NCBI RefSeq assembly: GCF_042675965.1
Contig: NZ_JBHTKJ010000016.1
Span: forward strand, 74,798 to 138,797
Source of the DNA: Virgibacillus_R byunsanensis
GTDB taxonomy: Bacteria; Bacillota; Bacilli; Bacillales; Amphibacillaceae
DNA length: 64,000 bases
Direction: 5' to 3'
In this document: positions 53,244-62,146 of the stretch, one piece after another
Numbering within the stretch: position 1 is the stretch's first letter
How the letters are laid out: each line of letters starts with the position of its first letter
Made by a program: the position numbers and the translations under genes
The notes under the pieces: model-generated
The model's input: only the letters and a program-made list of their open reading frames with translations
What the model was told of the DNA's origin: nothing
Databases searched by the model: none

Positions 53244-53373
53244 AACTAAAATTCTTCTTAAGTTAAACTGCGGCGTTAGTGGAACAAGGATGGCAATTCC
53301 TTATTGAAGAAAAGCACCCGTTTATGGAGGATCACCAAAGACCTTATTAAAGTAAAAACCCGTTTCTTATTAG

Positions 53374-54228
53374 CTATTCTTGACTTTCATCTGTTTCATA
53401 TGGAAGATTGTGACCAGCGAAAAAAGTGCCTCCTGATACATCTTTTACATTATTAATTACTATAAATGCATCACTATCTACTTCATTTATAATTTTTCTT
53501 AAATGTACAACGCTATTGTTTTTGACTACAATGTAAAGCATTTTATGCTCATTATTTTTATATATTCCTGAGCTATTTAAATATGTTGCACTCGAAGATA
53601 AGTCAGTCATAACTCTTCGGGCAATTTCTTTATTGTAAGGAGAAATAATGCTAAAGGCTTTTTTAGCATCGAAACCTCCTATGACATAGTCTGTTGCTAT
53701 CTTACCGATAAAAAGACCAATGATTGTATAGAAGGTATTTAGGATTCCTATGACAAAAACACCAGAAATAACGACAAGAATGTCAAGAATGAATGTAACC
53801 AAGACCACATTCCAATCATATTTCTTTTTTAAAACAAGAGCGATAGTTGACGCCCCTCCTATAGAACTTCCTGCATAAAGAATTAAAGCAAATCCTACAC
53901 CCATAAAAAGGCCGTAAAAAATAGCACCCACTAATGGGTCCCCTAATGGTTGACCATACGATTCTAGTAAAAAGGTAAAAAAAGAAAATAAAAGTACTGT
54001 TACTGTGCTCTTTATAAGCACAGATTTAGCCAAATATTTATAACTAACAAGTAAAATGATAATAAAACCTAAGAAATTTACTATGGAAGGTGGAATAGAA
54101 AAAGCATGGTACAAGAGTAAAGATATACCGACTAGTCCACCGTCTGCAATTGAATTAGGCATTCCAAGGAAAGAGATGCTAATTGCTACAATTAAAGATC
54201 CAAATATTATATAAAAGATGTTTTTCAT
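53374..54228 (-). CDS. YitT-family membrane protein with DUF2179 domain
   Basis: A 284-residue protein: five to six membrane helices (GGLVGISLLLYHAFSIPPSI and GVGFALILYAGSSIGGASTI mark the duplicated YitT half), then a cytoplasmic DUF2179 domain (about residues 210-275) starting KAFSIISPYNKEIARRVM. Substrate unknown. Single leftward gene; ATG 54228 lies behind AAGGAGG. Confidence 0.87.
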   Translation of the reverse strand: MKNIFYIIFGSLIVAISISFLGMPNSIADGGLVGISLLLYHAFSIPPSIVNFLGFIIILLVSYKYLAKSVLIKSTVTVLLFSFFTFLLESYGQPLGDPLVGAIFYGLFMGVGFALILYAGSSIGGASTIALVLKKKYDWNVVLVTFILDILVVISGVFVIGILNTFYTIIGLFIGKIATDYVIGGFDAKKAFSIISPYNKEIARRVMTDLSSSATYLNSSGIYKNNEHKMLYIVVKNNSVVHLRKIINEVDSDAFIVINNVKDVSGGTFFAGHNLPYETDESQE

Positions 54229-54414
54229 ATCATGAGTAAGCCTCCTTAAAATTTTAACTATACATTAGCCTGAATTATTCACACCCACATATTAAATCTT
54301 ACAACTATTCCAGTTTAACGGCACTCTTGAACATTAACGACAATCACACAATAAGTGAATGGAAAACAAATGAACAAGAGCCCGATTTTTGGTAATATTA
54401 TAAGTGACAAAAAA

Positions 54415-54528
54415 CTACCAAGGGGGCTCCTTCTCTTTTGCTCCTTCACTGGCAAAACGTGTGGATTCACTTTTTCCCATATCAGATGCCCCACCAGTAA
54501 CGATTGCTACCTTATTTTTCTGTCCATT
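54415..54528 (-). pseudogene. N-terminal remnant of a short-chain dehydrogenase
   Basis: Leftward from 54528 one frame reads NGQKNKVAIVTGGASDMGKS, then ESTRFASEGAKEKEPPW and a stop. This is the NAD-binding TGGASxxGK start of an SDR enzyme, without an in-frame start codon and with the rest lost. Confidence 0.6.
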
Positions 54529-54841
54529 ATTAATCTTCGTTTCACTAAATCATGATACATTTCTCTAAAATGAACAAAAAACCGATCTTATTCAATTAAA
54601 TGGCCCGATTGTAGAACACGAGTTAAACAACACTCTTCAACAAACCTGCAGGTTAGTTTAAGTATGTTTCTTTACAATCACTGCATTTATTTTAACATAA
54701 ATATTCAGAATACCTTGTAAAATCAAGCGAAAATAAAATAACTTCCAATTTATTGGTAAATTTATGTATGCCAATTTGTAGACAAATTGGCACTTTATAT
54801 CTGAGTTTTGATACAATTTAATTAAGAATAGAAAAAAGCAG
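54529..54841. other. Non-coding interval before the two-component system
   Basis: No gene is supported. A short TGCCAATTTGTAGACAAATT hairpin (54769-54792, ending GGCA) lies about 50 bases before the regulator gene and may be an operator or leader stem. Confidence 0.4.
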
Positions 54842-54850
54842 GTGGTAAGT

Positions 54851-55534
54851 ATGGAAAAACCAGCTATACTCATCGTTGAAGATGAACAAAAGTTAAGTCG
54901 AGTATTGCAATTAGAACTTAATTATGAGAACTATAAAACGGAAGTTGCTAACAATGGCAAGGATGCTTTTCGTCTGATGGAAGAAAACGAGTGGGATTTA
55001 GTCTTACTGGATATTATGATTCCTAAATTAAGTGGACTAGAGGTTCTACGAAGAATAAGACGTACAGACAACTATACGCCAATTATTTTGTTGACTGCGA
55101 GAGATGAAATTCATGATAAAGTAAGCGGGTTGGACCTTGGTGCAAATGATTATATTACGAAACCTTTTCAAATAGAAGAGCTTCTGGCTCGTGTTAGAGT
55201 ACACTTGAGAAAATCGGATGCTATGAAAGTAAAAGGGGAGGATCTTTCTGTAGGAGACTTGAAGGTTAACTTAAATAGCCATGAGGTAAAGCGTTCTGAA
55301 CAAGAAATAGGATTAACCCCTAGAGAATTTGATTTACTTGTATGCTTGTTGAAAAATAAGAATATAGTCCTCTCCAGAGAGCAACTGATTGAACATGTTT
55401 GGGGATTTGGTTATTTTGGTGATACAAATGTTGTTGACGTCTATATTCGATATTTACGACAGAAAATTGATAAAGGATACGACAAAAATTATATCCAGAC
55501 TGTTCGAGGAGTTGGATATACGATAAAGGACTAG
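54851..55534 (+). CDS. OmpR-family response regulator
   Basis: A 227-residue regulator: receiver with LIVEDEQ, phospho-acceptor Asp54 (VLLDIMIPK) and ITKPFQIEE, then a winged helix from LTPREFDLLVCLL to VRGVGYTIKD. With the kinase and a PepSY protein following, it resembles the ykoGHI arrangement of B. subtilis, but the name is not certain. ATG 54851 follows AGGTGG. Confidence 0.88.
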   Translation: MEKPAILIVEDEQKLSRVLQLELNYENYKTEVANNGKDAFRLMEENEWDLVLLDIMIPKLSGLEVLRRIRRTDNYTPIILLTARDEIHDKVSGLDLGANDYITKPFQIEELLARVRVHLRKSDAMKVKGEDLSVGDLKVNLNSHEVKRSEQEIGLTPREFDLLVCLLKNKNIVLSREQLIEHVWGFGYFGDTNVVDVYIRYLRQKIDKGYDKNYIQTVRGVGYTIKD

Positions 55535-55538
55535 TAAA

Positions 55539-56888
55539 ATGAAACTACGCACAAAAATTCAGTTATTCTCCAGTTTATTTATGTTGATTTTGATTTTATT
55601 GGTTAATACGTCTATTTACTTCCTGTTTCATAAAGTTTCTGCTGATAGTGAACTAGACCAATTAGCCGCACAAACTAATACGATCATAGAAACGCTAAAC
55701 TCAAATCCTGACATAGCTATAAATGAGCTTCTCCGAGCATATTTACCAACTGATGGCATGATAAGAGTAATGGATGAAGATGGAAATGCATTAACTGTTC
55801 TCACCAAACATAACGATTACACGAGTTTACCAGGTGAGTATACAACAACTGAGTCGCAGTCGATTATAGTGCGAGAAAATGGCTTGGAAGTTGCCGCTAT
55901 CTCGAAACCATTAATATGGGAAAACGGAGAAATTGTAACATTACAGGTTTCCAATCATTTAGTAGCACTTAATGAAACCATGACAACCCTTTTTTACGTG
56001 TTGGTGATAGCGTCTGTTATTATGCTTATTCCAACCATAATTGCAGGAATATTATTAAGCAGATTTTTATTGCAGCCTATTAAAGCACTAATTCAAGCGA
56101 TGAAAGAAAATACAAAACAAGCAAAGTGGAAAAAAATTAATGTTCAGAATCGTTCTCATGATGAACTATACGAAATGGAAAAAACATTTAATGAAATGAT
56201 TGATTACTTAAAAGATAATTTTGAAAGGCAAGAGACATTTGTTTCTGATGCCTCACATGAATTAAGAACACCTATATCAATTGTGAAAAGTTATGGCGAA
56301 CTTCTAAAACGGCAGGGAAAAGATAATCATGATCTATTTAATGAATCTGTGGAAGCCATCGATACGGAAGTTGAGCGTATGCAGAAACTTGTAGAACAAA
56401 TGCTAACGCTTGCTAAAAATAAAACAACAGACGTGATTCAGGTTGTAGACCTTATTGCCCTAAGTGAGCACACAATTACTACATTTAGAGGTGCATATGC
56501 AAGAAAAATAAGTGTCGATAATCATGGCGACAGTTTGTTGGTTAACGGGAATAAAGATCAATTGCAACAAATTATCTATATACTAATTGATAATGCCATT
56601 AAATACAGTAGTGATGAAATTAGAATAAGTATCGCTCAACAAAAAAACAAAGCCATTATGAAGGTGACCGATTTTGGCCAAGGGATATCAAAAATAGATC
56701 ATGCACGGATATTTGATCGTTTTTACCGAATAGATAAAGCAAGAAGCAGGGATACAGGTGGAACTGGTCTCGGTCTTGCCATTGCAAAATCAATTGCAGA
56801 AACACACCATGGCGACTTATGTGTAACGAGTAAATTGGGTGAGGGCTCAACATTTACGTTAAGTTTACCGATTGTGAGAGAAAGTTAA
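55539..56888 (+). CDS. Membrane sensor histidine kinase
   Basis: 449 residues; helices at about 9-31 and 150-173 frame an extracellular sensor. HAMP, then His240 in SDASHELRTPISIVKSYGEL, and a HATPase domain with DNAIKYS, DFGQGIS and GGTGLGLAIAKSI. It should phosphorylate the regulator encoded four bases upstream. The nature of the signal is unknown; the adjacent PepSY protein may modulate sensing. Confidence 0.88.
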   Translation: MKLRTKIQLFSSLFMLILILLVNTSIYFLFHKVSADSELDQLAAQTNTIIETLNSNPDIAINELLRAYLPTDGMIRVMDEDGNALTVLTKHNDYTSLPGEYTTTESQSIIVRENGLEVAAISKPLIWENGEIVTLQVSNHLVALNETMTTLFYVLVIASVIMLIPTIIAGILLSRFLLQPIKALIQAMKENTKQAKWKKINVQNRSHDELYEMEKTFNEMIDYLKDNFERQETFVSDASHELRTPISIVKSYGELLKRQGKDNHDLFNESVEAIDTEVERMQKLVEQMLTLAKNKTTDVIQVVDLIALSEHTITTFRGAYARKISVDNHGDSLLVNGNKDQLQQIIYILIDNAIKYSSDEIRISIAQQKNKAIMKVTDFGQGISKIDHARIFDRFYRIDKARSRDTGGTGLGLAIAKSIAETHHGDLCVTSKLGEGSTFTLSLPIVRES

Positions 56889-56981
56889 GGATTTTCTCAT
56901 CAAATTCTAATCTTAATCACACTGTACTTTCATTCTCCGAGGATATGATATAAGTAACAACAAACAAGGAGGAAAAAGAAA

Positions 56982-57647
56982 TTGAAAAAGAAAGTTGGTA
57001 TTGCAATTGCAACTATAGCTGGTGCAGTAGTGTTAGGCTTAGGTATTTATCAGTCAGACGCAGCTAAGACAGACCCAAACTTATCGACAGATGAAATCCG
57101 TGAAATGGTTAAAGCTCAATACCCTGGAACAATTACTGAATTAGAATTAGAAAAACGGTCCAATAAAGCGATTTACGAAGTAGAAGTAGAAAGTAATGGT
57201 AAGGAGTATGAATTAAAACTGGATGGTAATTCTGGTGAGATATTAAATCTTAAGGAAACAGATACTTCTAAGAAAGCGAGTAATACTAAAGAAGAATCCA
57301 GTAATGTGACTATGGACGATGATAATAAAGATGATGATAGTAGTGACACAGATGACAAAACCAATAAACAAGATGACGATAACACTAGTAATGAGAACAA
57401 AGAAAACAGCCAAGGAGTTCCCTCTAAAAAAGTTGTTATTGATGTAAATAAAGCTAAGGAAATTGCACTAGCTGAGTTTTCTGGAACGGTTAAAGAAATG
57501 GATCTCGATGATGATGATGGTCGGTTAATTTATGAAATTGAAATTAGAAAAGGTAACAGGGAAGCGGAACTTGATATTGATGCATACACAGGAGAAGTAC
57601 TAGTTCTCGAAATTGAGGTTGATGACGAGGATGACTATGATGGTTAA
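56982..57647 (+). CDS. Secreted or anchored protein with two PepSY domains
   Basis: 221 residues: signal or anchor helix (about 4-22), PepSY 1 (STDEIREMVKAQYPGTITEL to ILNLKE), a long Asp/Ser/Asn-rich acidic linker (about 93-150), and PepSY 2 (DVNKAKEIALAEFSGTVKEM to VLVLEIEVDDE). PepSY domains are thought to inhibit or tune extracytoplasmic proteins. TTG 56982 lies 8 bases after AGGAGG. Its own promoter may lie in the 93-base gap after the kinase gene. Confidence 0.85.
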   Translation: MKKKVGIAIATIAGAVVLGLGIYQSDAAKTDPNLSTDEIREMVKAQYPGTITELELEKRSNKAIYEVEVESNGKEYELKLDGNSGEILNLKETDTSKKASNTKEESSNVTMDDDNKDDDSSDTDDKTNKQDDDNTSNENKENSQGVPSKKVVIDVNKAKEIALAEFSGTVKEMDLDDDDGRLIYEIEIRKGNREAELDIDAYTGEVLVLEIEVDDEDDYDG

Positions 57648-57651
57648 AAAA

Positions 57652-57955
57652 GGCTGTTTTCGTAAAGTTTGTTGCTTTTGAGAGAATAGATATATATTGC
57701 GACGTAACTTATTCTCGGATTTGCTTTATCGACATCGAGCGCGATAGAACCGCTTCTTCCGAGCTTTCCTTGTCCTGCGGGAGGATAGGCATAGGTGAGA
57801 CACCAAAGTGCTTCAGCACGTGGTGGCTCATCAGCCGCCCTAAGGTGTGCGAAGTGTATTTCCAGAGCGAGTAAAAGCACCAACCATCATCTCAAGTTAC
57901 GTCGCATTTTATATCAACTATGAAGATGAAAAAGCAACAATGCGTGCGAAAACAC
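57652..57955. mobile_element. Palindromic element, copy B (reverse of copy A)
   Basis: Left end GGCTGTTTTCGTAAAGTTTG equals the right end of copy A; right end GTGCGAAAACA with AAGCAACAATGC equals its left end. The interior shares TCCTTGTCCTGCGGGA and CACCAAAGTGCTTCAGCACG with copy A in reverse. It starts 5 bases after the PepSY stop codon. Confidence 0.75.
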
Positions 57956-57956
57956 C

Positions 57957-57993
57957 CTTAAAAAAATAAGCTACCATCTGGTAGCTTATTTTT
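57957..57993. terminator. Terminator after the nucleotidase gene
   Basis: AAAAAATAAGCTACCA / TGGTAGCTTATTTTTT stem with a 2-base loop; overlaps the stop of the leftward gene. Confidence 0.85.
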
Positions 57994-59563
57994 TTACGAT
58001 GAAGTTGTTTGTTGTTGTAGCGGTTATGGTTTTATGCCTTTCAAAATAGGATCGAATTAATTCAACCGCATCCTTTTGGATTTCTTTTACAACCGGCTTT
58101 GCTTTAAACATATCATAATTTCCGCCGCCGTTAGCCCGATAATTGTTAAGAACGACATGGTAGGATTTGTTCGTTTCGATTGGTTCGCCATGGTAAGTTA
58201 TGTGTTCAATTCGTGAACCTAATGGTTTTGTAACATTAATAGTATATTCAATTCCTTCCCACATGTCATAATTATAATGCTGTGGTTTAGGTTCTACATA
58301 CGATGGATTTACCGTTAGGTCTCCATGATTATCTACAATAAAATATTCTGCGCTTTTCTCTAATGCTTTTTTTATATCTTGAGAGGTTAATTCCAGAACC
58401 ACAAGTGTGTTAGGATACATATAATTTGAAACGATATCACGCATTGTAACAGTCGAAGCAAAACCCTCAGAGTTATTATTTAATAGAGAAGTAACTGAAA
58501 TATCAATACCACTTGCATCCATTTGTACGTTTTGAATAAATTCAATAAAAGGATGGTTTTTAATGCGAGCTTGAAAGGGATCTTTTATGGTCATATCTCC
58601 ATCGATATAGCCAATTGGTTGATCAAGCCATTGTTGTGTTGAATTTTCCATCATTTCCATATAACGCATTATTTCTAAATCGGATGGAACACCTTCTAAT
58701 GTTTTTACTTCTCCTTGTTTGTCAGTGATCATCCAATTTTCTTTTGCTTTTGCTAGCTCAATAGTGATTTCGCCATAATTTTGACCGTTATTTCCAGGTT
58801 GAATTACAAGCACATTTCTAATTTCTTCTGTTAGTATCCGGTGTTGATGCCCTGTTAAAAGGATGTCAATGCCATCAACCTCTTCACACATTTGATACCC
58901 TTGGTTTTCACCTGTTAAGTCTTCTGTTGGTTCACCGGAATTAATATCTCGTTCAATCCCACCGTGGTAGCATGCAATTAGCACATCAGGTTTTTCTGTT
59001 TCACGAATATGCCCTACCCACTTTTTTAAAGTGGACAAAGCATCCATAAATTGAATACCTTTTATGTGCTCCGGTGATTCCCAGTTGGGAATATAATGCG
59101 TTGTAACACCTACAATACCAATTCTTATACCGTTAGCTAATGTTTTAATAGTATATGGTGGACCATAGTGAGGTTCATTTGTTTGGTAATTCACGCAGTT
59201 GGCAGATAACCATGGAAAATCAGATTGTGAGACAGCATCACCAAGGATTTTTTTGCCAAAATTAAATTCATGGTTTCCGATTACCCCAGCGTCTATACCA
59301 ATTTGATTCATCACACCAATCATCGGGTTTTCTTGATGTGTATGTTCCTTTACGTAATGTGTCATAAGCGGGGTGCCTTGGATTAAGTCACCGTTATCTA
59401 TTACGACAACATGCTCATTCTGTTCCCGGGCCCTTTTAACGACTGTTGCGTACTTCGCAAGTCCAAGGTCAGCCTGCTCATTAGTACCATATAAAATAGG
59501 CATAACATTTCCGTGAACATCACTAGTGTATAATAGTTTAATTTCTATCTTATTTGCTGACAA
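57986..59563 (-). CDS. 5'-nucleotidase/2',3'-cyclic phosphodiesterase-like metallophosphatase
   Basis: A ~525-residue UshA/YunD-type enzyme without a signal peptide in the chosen frame. Metallophosphatase motifs: LLYTSDVHGNVMP near the start, DNGDLIQGTP, GVIGNHEFNFGKK, ACYHGGIERD and LLTGHQHR; the C-terminal nucleotidase domain has NNYRANGGGNYDMF. It releases phosphate from nucleotides. TTG 59563 lies 9 bases after AAAGGA; upstream candidates precede that site. It follows phnE, separated by a hairpin. Confidence 0.85.
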   Translation of the reverse strand: MSANKIEIKLLYTSDVHGNVMPILYGTNEQADLGLAKYATVVKRAREQNEHVVVIDNGDLIQGTPLMTHYVKEHTHQENPMIGVMNQIGIDAGVIGNHEFNFGKKILGDAVSQSDFPWLSANCVNYQTNEPHYGPPYTIKTLANGIRIGIVGVTTHYIPNWESPEHIKGIQFMDALSTLKKWVGHIRETEKPDVLIACYHGGIERDINSGEPTEDLTGENQGYQMCEEVDGIDILLTGHQHRILTEEIRNVLVIQPGNNGQNYGEITIELAKAKENWMITDKQGEVKTLEGVPSDLEIMRYMEMMENSTQQWLDQPIGYIDGDMTIKDPFQARIKNHPFIEFIQNVQMDASGIDISVTSLLNNNSEGFASTVTMRDIVSNYMYPNTLVVLELTSQDIKKALEKSAEYFIVDNHGDLTVNPSYVEPKPQHYNYDMWEGIEYTINVTKPLGSRIEHITYHGEPIETNKSYHVVLNNYRANGGGNYDMFKAKPVVKEIQKDAVELIRSYFERHKTITATTTNNFIVKK

Positions 59564-59594
59564 TAACAAGCATCCTTTCATCGAGTAAACAAAC

Positions 59595-59619
59595 AAAAGA
59601 GCGTATTATACGCTCTTTG
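59595..59619 (-). terminator. Hairpin between phnE and the nucleotidase gene
   Basis: AAAGAGCGTA / TACGCTCTTT stem with a 3-base loop, then TTTTGTTTG on the minus strand; it may limit read-through. Confidence 0.7.
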
Positions 59620-59635
59620 ATTACTTTTCTTTTCA

Positions 59636-60436
59636 TTATACTATTTTTCTTCTGATTCTTGCAGAAACAAAGTCTATAACTGTTACTACAATGATGATGG
59701 CTAACAAGATTAGCCCCATTTCATTCCAATTTCGGTTGTTTGCTGCAAAGATAATCATAGTACCGATACCACCTGCACCAACAATACCTAGGATAGAGGA
59801 GGCACGAATATCTATTTCAAAGCGGTAGATTGCATACGATAGAAACTCAGGTATGATCTGAGGAATAACTGCATAAAAGAGCATTTGTATTTTATTAGCT
59901 CCATTTGCTTCCATTGCCTCAACGACTTGCATATCAATCGATTCAATTACTTCAGAATAAAGTTTTCCTAGCATACCAGTGGAACCAATTGCAATCGCAA
60001 GTACCCCAGCAAAAGCATTAGGTCCTACAGCAACAACGAAAAGAATAGCAAGGATGATATCCGGAAATGCACGAACGGCAGATAATATCCATTTTCCAAG
60101 TGTAGTTAATATCCTACTACCAGTCATATTATGTGCAGCAAGAAATCCTAATGGAATAGCCAATATTGCCGCCATTAGTGACCCAGCAAATGCAATAAAG
60201 ATAGTTTCTAATATGTTCCAGAAAACTTCATTGGATGCTGACCAGTCTGGACTGAATAATTTAGGGATTACTCTGCTAAAGTTATTTAATACCCGTTCCC
60301 ATGCACGTGCCCAATCAATATCAATGCCAAGAAAGGTCCAAAGATAAAGAGCTATGACTAAAAGGATCAGGACAATCTTTTTAAGCTTTTGAAACAATGA
60401 TCTTTCTGGTTTTGGAGGTAATGAAATAGTTTTCAT
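59636..60436 (-). CDS. phnE: Phosphonate-type ABC transporter, permease 2
   Basis: A 266-residue permease with about six helices. The EAA region is EAMEANGANKIQMLFYAVIPQ near residue 178, and the ending RASSILGIVGAGGIGTMIIFA is typical of PhnE. With the other PhnE it probably forms a heterodimer. Its ATG overlaps the stop of the upstream permease by one base. Confidence 0.88.
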   Translation of the reverse strand: MKTISLPPKPERSLFQKLKKIVLILLVIALYLWTFLGIDIDWARAWERVLNNFSRVIPKLFSPDWSASNEVFWNILETIFIAFAGSLMAAILAIPLGFLAAHNMTGSRILTTLGKWILSAVRAFPDIILAILFVVAVGPNAFAGVLAIAIGSTGMLGKLYSEVIESIDMQVVEAMEANGANKIQMLFYAVIPQIIPEFLSYAIYRFEIDIRASSILGIVGAGGIGTMIIFAANNRNWNEMGLILLAIIIVVTVIDFVSARIRRKIV

Positions 60437-61251
60437 TATATCAATGCCTCCCTTAACTTATTACTGATATATTCAATAACGATAACAACCACAAATATAA
60501 GGGTTATAATTGCCATAGCATTTGGATAATTATAAAAACCTAATTGCTGATCTAATACAAGACCGATACCACCTGCACCAACTAAACCTAGTACAACCGA
60601 TGCACGAATGTTAATTTCAAACACGTATAGTACAAAGGAAGTATACTGAGGCAGTACTTGTGGAACAAGTCCATAATATATTACTTGAAAGACATTTCCA
60701 CCAGAAGCACGCATAGCTTCAAGAGGATTCATATCGACTGATTCAATTGTTTCACTAATCAGTTTTGCCAATATACCCAATGAAAAAATAAATAGTGCTA
60801 AAATACCGGGCAAAAGTCCAATACCAAATAAACCAACAAATATGACGGCTAATACTAAGTCTGGAATCGTACGTAAAATATTTAATAGTGTACGTGTGAA
60901 CACGTAAAGTGGTTTAAACGTAGTAATATTTTGTGCTGATAAAAGCGCCAAAGGAACTGTAAGAATTGCTGCTCCAGTTGTTGCAATTATAGCCATTTGA
61001 ATGGTTTGAGCCATTGGCCCCCAGACAGCTGGAACGACACTAAGATTGGGGGGGAAGAACTTTTCAATAACGACAAACATATTCCCAAGCGCGTTACCAA
61101 AACCCCCAACCATGTCGCGCTGTGTATAAAGCATACTAAAGAGGTAAAAGCCTAAGACTACGAAAAATATGATGGTAACCTGTAATTTGGTTTTAGCAGG
61201 ATAAATGGACGGTGTTTTTTCTAAAGACGTAGGGTTGGTTTTTTCTGTCAC
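60436..61251 (-). CDS. phnE: Phosphonate-type ABC transporter, permease 1
   Basis: A 271-residue permease; EAA loop EAMRASGGNVFQVIYYGLVPQ near residue 182 and RASVVLGLVGAGGIGLVLDQQ near 229. GTG 61251 overlaps the phnC stop in a GTGA, a coupling typical of such operons. Both PhnE proteins are full length. Confidence 0.88.
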   Translation of the reverse strand: MTEKTNPTSLEKTPSIYPAKTKLQVTIIFFVVLGFYLFSMLYTQRDMVGGFGNALGNMFVVIEKFFPPNLSVVPAVWGPMAQTIQMAIIATTGAAILTVPLALLSAQNITTFKPLYVFTRTLLNILRTIPDLVLAVIFVGLFGIGLLPGILALFIFSLGILAKLISETIESVDMNPLEAMRASGGNVFQVIYYGLVPQVLPQYTSFVLYVFEINIRASVVLGLVGAGGIGLVLDQQLGFYNYPNAMAIITLIFVVVIVIEYISNKLREALI

Positions 61252-62024
61252 GATTCATCTGCCCCCCCACGCAAGTCGTCCTCACGTATTGTACGGCCAT
61301 AGATTTCTTCAAATGTCTTTTCACTAACCTCGGATACTGGTCCATCAAATACAACTTCTCCACCTCGCATGCCGATAATACGATCAGCATATTCCATTGC
61401 CATATCAATGAAATGCAGGTTAACAATGGTTGTTATATTATCTTCTTTATTGATTTTCTTTAAATAAGTCATTACTTGATGGGAAGTAGGCGGATCAAGT
61501 GATGCAACTGGTTCGTCTGCAAGTACATAAGATGGCTTTTGTGTTAAGACACGTGCAATACTAACCCGTTGCTGCTGGCCACCACTTAATTCATCTGCTC
61601 TGTTGTATATCTTGTCTTCAATGTTTACACGCTGTAAGCTTTCGTAGGCTAGTCCAATATCTTCTTTTTTGTATAGGTTTAATATGGAACGAAATGTACC
61701 AGTATGTCCTAATCGACCGGCCAATACATTTTTCAATACATTTGAACGGTTAACCAGGTTATAGCTTTGAAAGATCATACCAATTTTGGTTCGGAGTTTT
61801 CGTAAATTACTACTACGGTATAAAAGAATATCTTCATCATCTATTAGAAGAGAACCCTTTGTTGGGGTAACAAGACGATTTATACTACGAATAAATGTAG
61901 ATTTCCCGGCACCTGATAAACCAACAATTACAACAAATTCACCATCATTAATTTTTACGTTAATGTTTTTAAGGCCTTCTGTACCGTTAGGGTATACAAG
62001 GCTGATATCTTTAAATTCGATCAT
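61248..62024 (-). CDS. phnC: Phosphonate-type ABC transporter, ATPase
   Basis: A 258-residue ATPase with Walker A GLSGAGKST near residue 36, Q-loop MIFQSYNLVNRSNVLKNVLAGRLG (key FQSYNL), signature LSGGQQQR near 150 and Walker B VLADEPVASLDP near 171; NRSNVLxNVLxGRLG is typical of PhnC. ATG 62024 lies 7 bases after GGAGGAAGT, rather than the upstream ATG at 62042. Confidence 0.9.
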   Translation of the reverse strand: MIEFKDISLVYPNGTEGLKNINVKINDGEFVVIVGLSGAGKSTFIRSINRLVTPTKGSLLIDDEDILLYRSSNLRKLRTKIGMIFQSYNLVNRSNVLKNVLAGRLGHTGTFRSILNLYKKEDIGLAYESLQRVNIEDKIYNRADELSGGQQQRVSIARVLTQKPSYVLADEPVASLDPPTSHQVMTYLKKINKEDNITTIVNLHFIDMAMEYADRIIGMRGGEVVFDGPVSEVSEKTFEEIYGRTIREDDLRGGADES

Positions 62025-62095
62025 AATATGTACTTCCTCCATTGCAATCTTATGACATACTTGTACCTCGTTTAGACATTTATATGATAAAAGTG

Positions 62096-62124
62096 GAAAA
62101 AGGGGAGAATAAACTCCCCTTTAA
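62096..62124 (-). terminator. Partial terminator between phnD and phnC
   Basis: AAAGGGGAG / CTCCCCTTT stem, 6-base loop, T5 run on the minus strand, inside the operon; likely sets binding protein above transporter levels. Confidence 0.8.
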
Positions 62125-62146
62125 TTTTCCCAACTAGTTATATATC

